Positions 1 to 10,924 are shown, numbered from the stretch's first letter. The stretch: 64,000 nt of DNA from Perognathus longimembris pacificus (GCF_023159225.1 NC_063164.1:74977800-75041799); one strand, 5' to 3'. Program-made: numbers and translations. The notes: generated by a model not told the origin, from the letters alone.

Positions 1-1755
1 GAACCTTTGAAGTATAGTCCCTTAAATGAAGTAAGAGAAAAGCCATTGTTTATTTCATCACTATTTAAGAGTTAATGAGAGATTTGCACCTGTAAAGCTG
101 TTGTGGACCGAAACTAGTTCATGGAGCGAATGTGTTTTCTGCTTGAGAGAGTTGTAAATGCCTTGAGTAAAAACACTGAGTACTGCTAATGGATAGGTTT
201 ATTTTAAAGCATCCCATCTGCTATCAATCATAGAGAAGTATAGGAAGCAAGTTTGGCTGGGCTCCCTCCTTGCGAGCCTGATAAAGACAGGACTCCAGGA
301 CTCGGGAACATTGAGTCCTCAAGAGAATAAAACATCAAACCTACTCAGCAGCTCCACTAACAATAATAAAAATGCCTCTGCCTAAAGGTGACATTCTGAA
401 TTTACGATTATTTGTGTCTATAAAGTGTATTCTTTGGCTCCTGACTCATTCTGACTGTCTCACTCTGAGAACAATACATTAAGCCTTCCTGGAGTAAATG
501 GAAATCCTATCCTTTTATTAAACCAGCAGCCAATACCTGAGACCATCTAATGCCCTGTAGGATAGAAGTAAGATTTTCAACTCTGTTTCTTTTTAATGAT
601 TTTTCATAAGAAAAATCACAAATGAGATCTATGTTAATGCCTTAAAAGATACAAATGATGTAGGCAAGTTTACAGCTCCTAATATACAAAATGAAATGAA
701 ATAAAACTTTACCAGGTAACTAATCCTCCTATTCTATCATGCAACCATTACAATGCTGCTGGAAAATTACATATTAGAGTAATATTATGCTAACATTTAC
801 AGTCAATGGCTCTGGGTTATGTACTTTACACTGTATGGACCAAGCATGCTTTCAAGAGGACAAATATTATTTCCTCAGAAATCTTCCAGCTGTGGAATCA
901 TAACCAATATTGCTTTCAAAAATGAATCCCAAAGTATTCCTTGAAAAATGCTGAGCCTGGCTTATTAAAAGTGGTGCCTGCTGAAATTCTCAGTGGATGA
1001 AATGAGTTGTGGTGTCATCGGAACCGTCCACAGCTTATAACATTACATTCTGCCTCAAATCTGTGGCTTAACTGAATTCTACTACTTGCCTAGAAAACAG
1101 AGTTGTGAGTGTTTAGGGAAAAGCCACCTGGCCAGCAAACTCATGAGCCTAATTAAAGTTAATAGAGAAATTAAAAGAGGAAAACGTTGGCTCAGAAGTG
1201 GCAAGAAATGTTTAAGGCAATAGAATTGTAGGGCAAGAACTTCAACAACTTTATGTTAAACATTTATTAGAAATATGTCTTCCTAAACACATGAAAAAAA
1301 TCAGTTATTTGCCTTGCTATGTAGCATGGGTGAAACAATGCAGTTCAACAAATAATGTAAGGTTTTATGCTAAACATAATTAATACTTTAGGTTAAATAT
1401 TAAAGAACTGGAAATCTCCAGTCATGAAATGATCATGCTGCTCTGTTGGGGCTCAAACCTTGGCTAGTCTCTATATTAGGAAACTCCCCTTCACTTCATA
1501 GAGAAAATTTTTGACATAGTCAATTAAATACCCATGATATACCACATTAGCAAATTTAAAAGCAAAACTCTTAGAGATAACAAATGTTACAGGAGTTCAG
1601 AAAACATGGAGATGAAACAAATACTAAAGTAAACAGAAAGTTTAAATGGGAAGACTTGCAAAATTTCCTTAGAAAACCTAAATAAAATGAATGGACAGAG
1701 CTTATAGAGATTCAGACTTAGAAACATGTATGTTAAAAAAAAAATATCCATTGAA
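1..1755. other. Unassigned non-coding stretch
   Basis: AT-rich sequence with many stops in every frame. I recognise no repeat family, exon or RNA gene. The only open frames are short and enter the SINE at the right edge. It may be intronic or intergenic. Confidence 0.5.
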
Positions 1756-2000
1756 GCCAAGCACCAGTGGCTCATGCCTATAATCCTAGCTTCTCTAGAG
1801 CTGCAGATCTGAGGATTGAAGTTCAAAACCAGTGTGGGCAGGAAAATCCACAGGGCTCCTATATCCAATAAAAACTATTGGAAAAAAACAAAAAAAAAAG
1901 AAAAGAAAAACAGGAGTACAATCAGGAGTAAAATGTTAGAATGCTAGTCTTGAACAAAAGCTCAGCAATAGTGTTCAGGCTGAATTCAATCCTAAGGACC
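1756..2000 (+). mobile_element. Composite SINE: 7SL/B1-like left half plus tRNA-like right half
   Basis: The left part carries the B1/7SL signature CAGTGGCTCATGCCTATAAT, followed by a degenerate CTGAGGATTGAAGTTCAAAACCAG-type core. An A-rich linker leads to a right part with the tRNA-like run GAATGCTAGTCTTGAACAAAAG and a decayed TGAATTCAATCC box. The right half resembles the right half of the IDL-Geo copies here. The copy is old and runs straight into a CA microsatellite at its 3' end. Confidence 0.75.

Positions 2001-2001
<1 letters not shown>

Positions 2002-2052
<51 letters not shown>
2002..2052 (+). repeat. (AC)n microsatellite
   Basis: About 25 uninterrupted AC units directly follow the 3' end of a composite SINE, so the tract probably grew from the SINE tail. 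A cysteine/valine-rich open frame on the minus strand is just this repeat being translated. Confidence 0.98.
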
Positions 2053-2053
<1 letters not shown>

Positions 2054-2234
2054 TAAAATTCCAATGTTGTTTCTACTAAGATAAAGAATAGAATGTTGAA
2101 TTATTTCCCAGAACATGTTTGTTGGGTGATGTGTCCATACTAACAATGTAGGAAATTCATTACTATACATATGGAGACTAGAGGAAGTAGTACAGTGTAT
2201 CAGACTGAAGAGGACTTGCCTAATGAACAGATTG

Positions 2235-2540
2235 TTTTTATTTTATTTATTTATTTATTTATTTAATTTTTCAAATTTTTATTACCAAACTGATGTACAG
2301 AGAGGTTACAGTTTCATACGTTTGGCATTGGATACATTACTTGTACTGTTTGTTACCTTGTCCCTCATACCCCCTACCCTCCTCCCCCTTTGCCTTTCCC
2401 CCCCTAAGGTGTTCAATTCACTTACACCAAAGAGTTTTGCAAGTATTTCTTTTGTAGTTGTTTGTCTTTTTTTACCCTGTGTCTCTCAATTTTGGTATTC
2501 CCTTTCAATTTCCTACTTCTAATACCAGTATACATGGTTT
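2235..2540 (-). mobile_element. 5'-truncated L1 3' end
   Basis: On the minus strand this is the L1 3' UTR seen many times in this window. It has an A-rich tail (read as ATTT repeats on plus), the segment complementary to GATGTACAGAGAGGTTACAG, then the G-rich polypurine tract. The short repeat CAGATTG at 2228-2234 and 2541-2547 is a plausible target-site duplication. It is closely related to the 3' UTR of the full-length L1 at 39.3 kb. Confidence 0.93.
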
Positions 2541-2866
2541 CAGATTGATTTTAGATCTCAAATTTATTAAAAAGATGTTAGGAACCTGGCTAAGAAGCAC
2601 TACCAAGTACAGAAAAATCATTAAGGTCAAAACCAAGAACTTTTGTGCTATGAAACAGGACAGTAAATCCTGTTGCTATCTATTAAACTTTCAAGACACA
2701 GAGAAATCAACAGGATTACATCTGAGAATTCTGAAAACATACACGTAAGTTTTTCCAAAAGCTTCTGGTAGCACATGGGAATGCTCTCTACATGGTGGCC
2801 TCATATAGCTCTGCATAAAGTTAATTCTCTCGGCTATGGAAGAATCAGGCTTTAGGTCTATTAGGA

Positions 2867-2868
<2 letters not shown>

Positions 2869-2926
<58 letters not shown>
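2869..2926 (+). repeat. (GT)n microsatellite
   Basis: About 29 uninterrupted GT units abut the 3' end of the minus-strand composite SINE that follows. This mirrors the AC tract at 2002-2052. Confidence 0.98.
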
Positions 2927-2927
<1 letters not shown>

Positions 2928-3115
2928 GTCCTGGGTTTGAACTGGCACTGTCCCTGTGCTTTTTGGCTCAAGGTTAGCAATGGTACCACTTGAACTACAG
3001 CTCTACTCCTAGTTTCTTGCTGATTCATTAAAGATAAGAGTCTCATGGACTTTTCTCCCCAGGCTCGCATTGAACTATGATCCTCAGATAGGTATAAGTC
3101 AGCAGTTTCTGGCTT
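2927..3115 (-). mobile_element. Composite SINE (7SL/B1-like plus tRNA-like), reverse orientation
   Basis: Reading the minus strand, a B1-like half (complement of GATAAGAGTCTCATGGAC and neighbours) precedes a tRNA-like half whose plus-strand image is TTTTTGGCTCAAGGTTAGCA and ACCACTTGAACTACAGC. It ends at the GT tract. It is diverged, so an old copy. Confidence 0.8.
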
Positions 3116-3284
3116 ATAAAAGCTTTTTTTAAAGCACAAAACATTGAGTGTGCTTTTTATACACCAGATCTCTTTAATTCAGTAGAGCACTAATGAAAAT
3201 CCCACTGTGATTGGGTCTGTATGGCTCTGACTAGACATTAGTGGCTGTATCAAGAAGAGAAATACCTGAAGATTAGCACACTAC

Positions 3285-3487
3285 AACAAACAACTACAAA
3301 AGCAATACTTACAAACTGTTTGGTGAAAATGAACTGAACAACTGAACAACTCATAGGGGGGAAGGGAAAGGGAGAGAGTGGAGGGGGGAATGAGGGACGA
3401 GGTAACAAACAGTACAAGAAATGTATCCAATGTATGAAACTGTAACCTCTCTGTAATTCAGTTTGATAATAAAAATATATTTAAAAA
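3285..3487 (+). mobile_element. 5'-truncated L1 3' end
   Basis: It matches the end of the local L1 3' UTR: ACAAAAGCAATACTTACAAA, a G-rich tract (GGGGGGAAGGGAAAGGG), CAAGAAATGTATCCAA, GAAACTGTAACCTCTCTGTA, then AATAAAAATATATTTAAAAAA. Only the last 200 bp of the element are present. Confidence 0.93.
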
Positions 3488-3574
3488 AGAATTAAAACCA
3501 CACTTATGATGTGATTTCTAAAAGATTTAAATGTTTTTCAGTAAAAAGGATGGATCATTAAAATATAGTTAATA

Positions 3575-3828
3575 GGGGCTGGGGGTATGTCCTAGTGGCA
3601 AGAGTGCTTGCCTCATATACATGAGACCCTGGGTTCAATTCCCCAGCACCACATATACAGAAAACGGCCAGAAGTGGTGCTGTGGCTCAAGTGGCAGAGT
3701 GCTAGCCTTGAGCAAAAGAAGCCAGGGACAGTGCTCAGGCCCTGAGTCCAAGCCCCAGGACTGGCCAAAAATAAATATATATATATATATATATATAGTT
3801 ATATATATATAGTTATATATAACTATAT
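3575..3828 (+). mobile_element. IDL-Geo-type dimeric SINE with expanded TA tail
   Basis: The left monomer (GGGGCTGGGGGTATGTCC... GGGTTCAATTCC) resembles tRNA-Ala/ID. The right monomer starts near GGCCAGAAGTGGTGCTGTGG and ends ...CCAGGACTGGCC at about 3767. The tail is A-rich and has expanded into TA repeats (about 3773-3828). A duplication ATATAGTTAATA flanks it at 3563-3574 and 3829-3840. Confidence 0.92.
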
Positions 3829-4244
3829 ATATAGTTAATAAACATTATTCAGAACTCATTACCTTAAATATTCCCTACTTAGAAATTGCATATATTCACC
3901 ATCTGAATTAGAGGAAGGTTGTTATCTGATGTTTCCCAGTTGCAACCTGAGATCTACACATTGGGGAAAAAAGTCCAAAACATAATAAATCTATTCTTGT
4001 GCTTCAGAAAATCTCATTTCATCGTACCGGTTAAGGAAGGCTTTATGTGAATTATTTAAATATCTCTGCCAATTCTGACTATATATAATCCTATACCATT
4101 AGAAAAGTGTTTCCAAAGCCATTATGCATTTAATAATTCAGTCAATGAGTATTTATAGAACTCTTACAAGGTTCTATACTTGGAGCAGGAAACAAATACC
4201 TTCTGAAAGGAATTTGTATAATAAAAATGGAAATTACTTTAAAA

Positions 4245-5790
4245 TTTATCTTCCTTGTTTTTTTATTTTGAAAGTTTTATACATTGTATTGCATTTCATC
4301 ATAACACTTGAAAGTACAGGTAATGTACCTTAATTGTAGTTGACTCTCCAATACCCTCCTTTGTCTCTCCGCTCCCTGCAACCACTGGTCCCTTTCTCCT
4401 TCCCAGTTATTCTTCCTTATAGTTCTGTGTCTTTCTTCTAAATCCAGATTTCACATATGAGAGAATATATACCATATTCAGTCTGGATTATTTCTCAATC
4501 TAGATACTTTTGCTTAACATAATGATCTCCGCTTCCATCTGTTTCCTCACAAAAGACATAACTTAATTCTTTTTTATGACTGAATAAAAAATCTAGTGTG
4601 AATACAGAGCATATTTTCTTTATTCATATTCATTCCCTCCCTATGATTCTCTCTGTAGTTGGAATTACTAGCATTCCTCACCACTCCCAGCCCTTGTTTG
4701 TTTCTTGGTGATGGATATTATGACTGCAGTAGGCAGACTATCAATGTCATTTTGACTTGTATTTCCCTGATAACTAAATACTGTAAACATTTGGGTGGCT
4801 GTATTATTAAGATTAGAATTCAGAGGATTATGCATTCTAAGCAGTTGATCTACCACTTGAGCCACATTCCCAGCTCAAGACTTATTTTCATGCTTTTATT
4901 CTCCATTTGGACTTCTTTGGAGAACTACCTCTTATACTTATTTGTCTGTATATTAATTGGATTATTCTTCCTCTCCAAGTTTAATCTTTGTTTTTTTAGT
5001 TTTTATATGTCCTAGATATTAATGTTCTGTCAGTTATATAGATGGGAAATATTTTTTCCCGTTTGATAGGCTAGGTCTTCCCTGTGGTAATTATTTTTTT
5101 CCATGTAAGAGCTTTTAAATTTGATGCCCCTCATTTGTCAACCCTTGTGGCTATTATTTCCTGAGCTATTGAAAATCTATTCAGAGGGTCATTGCCTATC
5201 TCTAATGTATTAAAATATTTTCCCCCTTGACCTGTAGTACTTGGGAGTTTCTGGTTTTACATAAAGATGTTTATGTGTGGTTTATTACTGGGTCATCTGT
5301 CCTGTTTCATTGGTACACATATCTGTTTATGTGCCATGCTGTTTTTTGTCACTATGGCATATATTATCTGTAGTTGGGTATTTGGTGATGTTATTTCAGG
5401 TATTTCTCATTATTCATATGATTTCTTTAGCTATTCCATATATTTCATGGTCCCATATAAATTTTAGGATTCCTTTTCTTTAAAAATTTATTTATTTATT
5501 GTCAAAGTGATATACAGAGGGGATACAGTTTCATGTATAAGGCAGTGACTAGGATTCCTTTTTAAAATTTGGTTTAAAAAAGATTATTGGACTTTTGGAA
5601 AGAATAACATTAAATTCTGCTAACTCTTGAAAATGAGTGGTCTTTTAATTTTATTTATTTGTCAACTTCCTACTTCAATCAGTGTTTTTATAGTTTTCAT
5701 TGAAGGGGTCTTTGGCCTTCTCAGTTAGATCTACTCCTTGGTGATTTTTATTTACTTGAGGCTAATGCTAATGGGCTGTTTCTCTTATTT
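4245..5790 (-). mobile_element. Ancient L1 remnant, ORF2 3' half and 3' UTR
   Basis: Plus-strand text follows the antisense of mammalian L1 ORF2: AACATAATGATCTCCGCTTCC, a decayed match to ATGGCTGAATAAAATTCC, CATTTGTCAACCCTTGTGGC, then ATCTGTTTATGTGCCATGCTG and TCATGGTCCCATATAAATTT. Many stops and indels leave no usable frame. It is far more diverged than the L1s at 24 and 40 kb, so it belongs to an older lineage. A younger L1 scrap interrupts it at 5478-5550. Confidence 0.8.
5478..5550 (-). mobile_element. Very short (73 bp) younger L1 3' end nested in the ancient L1
   Basis: It contains the complement of the L1 3' terminus (TTATTGTCAAAGTGATATAC, AGAGGGGATACAGTTTCATG). It is flanked by a perfect 12-bp duplication AGGATTCCTTTT at 5466-5477 and 5551-5562. 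The ancient L1 sequence resumes immediately after it. Confidence 0.92.
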
Positions 5791-5804
5791 TTTCCCCCAT
5801 GACT

Positions 5805-5950
5805 CCCATACAGCTGTGATTTCAGGCAGGTGCTGCCATACCTGGCTTGTGTGTTGAGATGTTGTCTTGATAACCTTGATCTAAGTTGCCCTTAAGTTCT
5901 ACATCGGGAGAAACTGACATTACAGACATAAGTCTCCATGACTAGCCTGA
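5805..5950 (-). mobile_element. Possible old 7SL-derived dimer
   Basis: Two antisense 7SL/B1-like heads follow each other: TGATTTCAGGCAGGTGCTGC...CATACCTGGCT, and later GACATTACAGACATAAGTCT...CATGACTAGCC. The layout resembles 48530-48705. Divergence is high and the boundaries are approximate. Confidence 0.45.
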
Positions 5951-5961
5951 AGTCAGATATC

Positions 5962-6150
5962 TAGTTTGGTGCCAGTGGCTCATGCCTGTAATCTCAGCTG
6001 CTTAGGAGGCTGAGATTTGAGATTCCCAATTTGGCACAAGCCCCAGAAATGAAAGTATGGCTCAAGTAGTACCATACTTGCCTCATACAAGAGCATGAGG
6101 CCCTAAATTTAAGCCATAGTACCTGGAAAGGAAAGAAAAAAAATCAGATA
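5962..6150 (+). mobile_element. Composite SINE (7SL/B1-like plus tRNA-like)
   Basis: The left part is clear (GTGGCTCATGCCTGTAATCT, GGAGGCTGAGATTTGAG). The right part carries AGTATGGCTCAAGTAGTACC and ends in a G/A-rich tail. The left half is truncated relative to the copy at 58.6 kb. Confidence 0.8.
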
Positions 6151-6211
6151 CTTAGAGACTTAGATACTTAGATACTTTAATCCATTAAAACAGTATCTCT
6201 CACAGCATATT

Positions 6212-6416
6212 TTTTTTTTTTTTTTTGGCCAGTCCTGGGCCTTGGACTCAGGGCCTGAGCACTGTCCCTGGCTTCTTCCCGCTCAAGGCTAGCACTCTGC
6301 CACTTGAGCCACAGCGCCGCTTCTGGCCGTTTTCTGTATATGTGGTGCTGGGGAATCGAACCTAGGGCCTTGTGTATCCGAGGCAGGCACTCTTGCCACT
6401 AGGCTATATCCCCAGC
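6212..6416 (-). mobile_element. IDL-Geo-type SINE, young subfamily
   Basis: On the minus strand it starts GGCTGGGGATATAGCCTAGT and keeps the young-subfamily marks GCCTCGGATACAC and TTGAGCGGGAAGAAG. The 3' end is a long A run (T run on plus). A 15-bp perfect duplication CTCTCACAGCATATT lies at 6197-6211 and 6417-6431. Confidence 0.97.
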
Positions 6417-6667
6417 CTCTCACAGCATATTAACTCCAGTTGGATAGTATCTCATGAGGTTACTATAAATGTTACAATAAAATTTTTGAATTTATAACAA
6501 ATTATCCATAATATGTAAAACAAGTACTTCAAGAAAATAATAAGGTACAATATGATGGCACATATCAAGAATTTCAGGTATATAGTAAGCATAGATAAGA
6601 GAATCATGGGCTAAGAGTAGCCTTGGGCAAAAATGTGAATTCCTACCAAAAATTGACTGATGCATTT

Positions 6668-6735
6668 AAGGACTACAGGTGTAGTTCATGAGGTAGAGCA
6701 CTAATTATTGTATAGAAAAACCCAAACTCATATAA
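6668..6735 (+). mobile_element. Decayed ID-like SINE fragment
   Basis: A short tRNA-like stretch (GTGTAGTTCATGAGGTAGAG) resembles an ID left monomer. It is too diverged for a firm call. Confidence 0.4.
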
Positions 6736-6788
6736 AAACCAATGACCTATGTGCAAACAAAGACTAGCCTGACCAATATAACAGACTG

Positions 6789-6935
6789 TTAGCTGGGTAC
6801 TGATGTCTCATTCCTGTCATCCAAGCAACTCAGCTCATGGAAGTGGAAATATGGCTCAAATGGAAGAGTACTAATGTTGAGTGAAAAGGCAAATGAGGAC
6901 CTAAGGCTCTAAGTTCAAACCATTTTTAAACCAAC
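6789..6935 (+). mobile_element. Old composite SINE fragment
   Basis: A short B1-like piece (AGCTGGGTACTGATGTCTCA) is joined to a tRNA-like half with AATATGGCTCAAATGGAAGA and GCTCTAAGTTCAAACC. It is internally deleted and diverged. Confidence 0.65.
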
Positions 6936-7217
6936 ATCAAAAACAAAACAAAAAAAGAAAATGAATGAACCATGTGCTGGGACCTTATCACAAACTAATA
7001 GTAACTGTGATAGAAGAGATACTGCCTCTCTGATTTTCTTCTTTCTTCCCCTGTAAAGTAGAAAGAATTAGTTCTCTTACTTCTCTGCTTTGCCTAAAGT
7101 TTCTTATCAAATTTTAAGCTGCAATACTTAAGTTAAAAAGTGGGGTGTTTAGATCTAGCAAGCAAAATGTTTTCTTCACTGCTAGTCTAATAAAATATAT
7201 TTTCATTTAAAAAAATA

Positions 7218-7434
7218 TTTTATGCTTTGTCTCTCGATTTTGATATTCCCTTTCCCTTCCCTACTTCCAAGGCTAGGATATACAGTATCCAGGGTACTCA
7301 GATGAGATACAGTGATAGTACAGGGACAACGGGGGGGGGTGTGAGAGAGGAGGTAACAAATTGTACAAGAAATGTACTCACTGCCACAACACTTTGACAG
7401 TAAATAAATAATTACTCAGAAAAAAGTTTTATGC
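7218..7434. mobile_element. L1 3' end with internal inversion (twin priming)
   Basis: Positions of about 7221-7330 are L1 3' UTR in reverse orientation (complement of ACTATCACTGTATCTCATCT and AAAGGGAATATCAAAATC). Positions of about 7331-7413 are the downstream L1 segment in forward orientation (GGAGGTAACAAATTGTACAA through TTGACAGTAAATAAATAA). The upstream piece is flipped and roughly 100 bp between them is missing. TTTTATGC occurs at 7218-7225 and 7427-7434 as a likely duplication. Confidence 0.88.
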
Positions 7435-7719
7435 ACAAAATATCAACATATGCATGTGTTCATATGTGTATCTATTTTTCTAGCCTATCTTTATATATTC
7501 TACCTATATATCTATTTATTTTACTTATCTGTTTCATTTGTCTATCCATCCTGTCTGGAATGCCTATATGTCCCAGTAATCTAGGAATATTTCCTGTTAC
7601 TCATTTACTCAATATAAGTATTCATACAAATGTTTATAAAGCTGTCATTCAACTATATTAACTTTTTATTTTTGTTTCTATGAACAAAACCTTACACCTT
7701 ATTGTTGTATATCTTTTAA

Positions 7720-8040
7720 AGATACTACTACAGAATCTTCCATTAGACAGACACTGTAGTTGGTTAACCATTTCCTAATGTTGGACATAGTAATTCCATT
7801 CACTTTCTCTCTTACAACAAAAGCCTTACCAATATATCTCGGTCTATACCTGTGAATATTTCAATCAGATCCATTCCTAAGTATGGATGCATCATTTTTC
7901 AAGTGTTCACCTTGTGGGACTGAAAATCTATCCAGCAGGTTTGTGCCTATTTACTCTGCCATCGTTGTAGATTGACTATTTCTGGTTAATATAGTAGTGT
8001 ATATTATATCCATGTGATAGGTGGCCAATAAACGTTTCTT
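7720..8040 (-). mobile_element. Possible ancient LINE 3' end
   Basis: Plus-strand text such as GTTAACCATTTCCTAATGTT resembles the antisense of old L1M-type 3' ends. The similarity is weak and there is no usable frame. Confidence 0.35.
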
Positions 8041-9447
8041 GTTGCTTCCTAGGTCGAAATAAAGCAAAGAATCCTACCTTCTTCTCTGGCTTTCTCAATC
8101 TGTCCTTGAGTATTCCTAAATGTTTAAAACTAGGCACACAGCCCACCACTTACCCTCACACATATGCACACACACACATAGCCCCTGTGGTCATACATGT
8201 AAGATGAACCTTCTGATGACAGCCTGCAGACTCCCACTGACATCCACAATCAGGGAAGGGAGGACTTTTCTGAGACCATTTGGTTATAAGCCAGCTGTTG
8301 AGAGGCCATGGTAAGCCAGAGTGTGTCTTCAGGGAACCCAGCCTGGTTGAGAAAATCATTTCTAAGAAGATAGAAGTGTTACATGGTGTCGATTGGAGTG
8401 GTCTTTCCCTTTATCTCCTAGAGGAAGAAAATTCTGCCAGGAAATGAGAAATTTTCAAAACCCCACAACTAAAAAAAGTTTTGCTAATTTTGCCAGCTAG
8501 CACAAGGAACTCGGCCGCCAGTCAAAAGGCTCTGTGTCCAAGTCAGAGCTGGATTCATTTTAACAAAAATTTCCCTTTTCAGCCACCTAAGTGCTTGTTG
8601 AATTAGGCATGAAGCCAATGTGGGTAGAAACAGTCACTCAAATGAAATGTCCGTTTCCATTTGAATCTCTGTGACCCTTTCCCATGTCATGGTGAAAAAA
8701 TGCTTCCTCTCCTTGGATGTTTTCAGAATGCCTTGGATTTTGGTGGAAGTCAGATCTGATGTTCAGAAGAAGTCTACAGGACAGGAAGCCACAGCTTGGC
8801 ACAGTCATAACCAGGCCGTCCTTAAAAAAAAAAAAAAAAAAAAAAAAGGAAAGAAATAAAGAAAAATTTTTCCTCACTCACTCCTACCCATGGATTTGAT
8901 GTTGAAAGAAACCTGTTGTGGTTTAAATGACTCGGTCAGTTCTTCTGGGATTTTCCAAAGTTTCCTATAAAAAGATTCTGTGGGAAATGAGTGATTGCAT
9001 AATCACTAAAATATGCCAGTTCCACTAAATCCATTATCATTTTGGTGTTTCCAATTGCATTGTCCCATGGAGAGAATTGCTAACTTCAAATAGCTTTATT
9101 TTTATGTAGTGATTTATATTGTTTAAAACTTTTAAAAAAGATAATCTGATTAAAGAAAAAGAAAATACCACAAAAGTTAAGGACATATATTTTATGCAGC
9201 AAACAAAAAATAGGGTGAAGTAAGGCTTTTTTATATTAATATTAGAGAAAGGGAAAATTTGATTTTTCAATTAACCTATATACTTTAAATGGTATTATGT
9301 TTGGCTTGATTTAATAAAATAAACATTGTTTTCTTATCATCCTGCTTTATTATTGAGCTTATTTGCCTTTGTAATAAACTTTTCCATGCTAAACGCAAAA
9401 CATGTTTTTTTTTTTTGCTTAAAATAAAAAGCAAATTAGCTGTACCT
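8041..9447. other. Unassigned stretch with an A24 tract
   Basis: No recognised gene. A 24-base poly-A run at about 8824-8847 ends a roughly 220-bp stretch that could be a retroposed sequence. I see no upstream AATAAA near the run and no flanking duplication, so its origin is open. Positions 9407-9416 are a T run. Confidence 0.45.
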
Positions 9448-9464
9448 AGAAAACTGTCTATATA

Positions 9465-10123
9465 GATGAATGGATCAGGAAAATGTGGTACATATACACA
9501 ATGGAAAAATGACATTGCCCCATTCATAAGGAAATGGAAAAAAAATATACTAACTGAAGTGAGCCAGACCCAAAGAAGCATGGACTCTATGGTTTCCTCA
9601 TAGGGAATAGTAAACACAGGTTTAGGCTAGTCAAAGCAGAGGATCACAAGAGCCTAATAGCTATGCCCCTATGAATGCATAAGATGATGCTAAGTGAAAT
9701 GAACTCCATGTTATGGAAACGACTGTAATATCACTGCTGCAATCACTTTCAACATGCCCTGTGAAACCGTAGCTTCTTTTGTTGATGATCCTCTTGTATC
9801 CTGTGGTTGCACTTGCACTATCACTGTATCTCATCTGAATACACTGGATACTGTATATACTGGTATCAGAACTAGGGAAGTGAAAGGGAATATCCAAATT
9901 AAGAGACAAAGGATAAAAAGACAAGCAACTCCAAAAGCAATACTTGGAAAACCATTTGGTGTAAACCAACTGAACAATTCATGGGGGGAAAGGGAAAGGG
10001 GGAGAAGGAGGGGGGAATAAGGGAGGAGGTAACAGACAGTATAAGAAATGTACCCAAGGCCTAATGTATGAAACTGTAACCTCTCTGTATATCAATTTGA
10101 CAATAAAATAAAAATTTAAAGAA
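9465..10123 (+). mobile_element. 5'-truncated L1: end of ORF2 and 3' UTR
   Basis: It opens in the last ORF2 codons (GAATGGATCAGGAAAATGTG, giving the -EWIRKMWYIYTM- region), with a short internal deletion. It continues through the whole 3' UTR to AATAAAATAAAAATTTAAAG. A 17-bp duplication with one mismatch flanks it (9448-9464 and 10124-10140, AGAAAACTRTCTATATA). Apparent open frames in the 3' UTR are not L1 proteins. Confidence 0.96.
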
Positions 10124-10454
10124 AGAAAACTATCTATATAATTTGATAACTTGGCCTTCCACCAGGCTGTAGTTATCAAATTATTGTTGTTATTATTATT
10201 ATTAGTTATTTCCTTGGTAAAAGAAATGAATGCTGTTCACAATCTGTGAGTGGAAAAGGGTGGCTAGGTTTTAATTTATTAAGAAGTTACAAATAAAGAA
10301 TTCCACAGGCTGTTTTCTGGAAACTGGGTAGCAAAAAATTCTCAAGTTTATTACTTACCATATATTTTACCAAAAAAACAAAATGATGTTCATTCTTTGA
10401 ACAACTAACCTACAGTTTAACAAAATTAATATAAGGAAGTTAAAATATATTTTG

Positions 10455-10720
10455 TCAGAGTGGGGGTGACGTCAGGAGAGGTAAGATGGAAAAATTGGAG
10501 GGAAGAATGATGAGAGAATATAGTCATAATACACAAGGTATATATGTGAAAATGGGAGGAGGGAACTTGGGATGGATTGGATAGGGACAGATGGAAGGAG
10601 AATGATAAGAGATGGAAAAGGTGAAAGAAATTGTCTCATCATATCCATAAACTGACTTGTTCAATTGAAACCCCTTTGGACAATTACTTAAAGACAATGA
10701 AAGGAAAGAAAAATCATGTT
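10455..10720 (+). mobile_element. Older L1-subfamily 3' end
   Basis: A purine-rich stretch is followed by ATAAACTGACTTGTTCAATTGAAACCCCTTTGGACAA-type sequence. The same ending (TTAAATGGTAAC..TTTGTACAACTA) recurs at 31.1, 58.9 and 60.3 kb. This marks a separate, older L1 3' UTR type. Confidence 0.6.
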
Positions 10721-10924
10721 GAGAGAAAAAATAATTGTGTTTTTCAAGATTCTTTGACTACTAACCATACTTAGTGGAGAAATCAATTGGGTTCTTATTG
10801 TTGGTAAGAGGGACATGTGTGAGTACCTAAGTAAATCAATGCTCCTGGCCCATCTAAAGCTCATTGGAGTTCAGCCATGCCTGTATACTTGAATCACAGG
10901 GGATCCTTATAAATAAGCATGCTT

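Noticed and set aside
1922..3139. Open frames with long cysteine/valine or threonine/histidine runs
   Set aside because: They are translations of the AC/GT microsatellites.
3575..3650. tRNA-Ala-like sequence at the start of each IDL-Geo copy
   Set aside because: It is the SINE left monomer, repeated many times with target duplications and A tails. The stems are decayed, so these are not tRNA genes.
8640..8847. Processed pseudogene ending in an A24 tract
   Set aside because: No recognisable protein, no upstream polyadenylation signal near the tract and no flanking duplication found.
9754..10020. 88-codon frame, also seen at 24879-25151 and 52152-52364
   Set aside because: It recurs only because it lies in the L1 3' UTR. 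The strands and frames carry no L1 protein.
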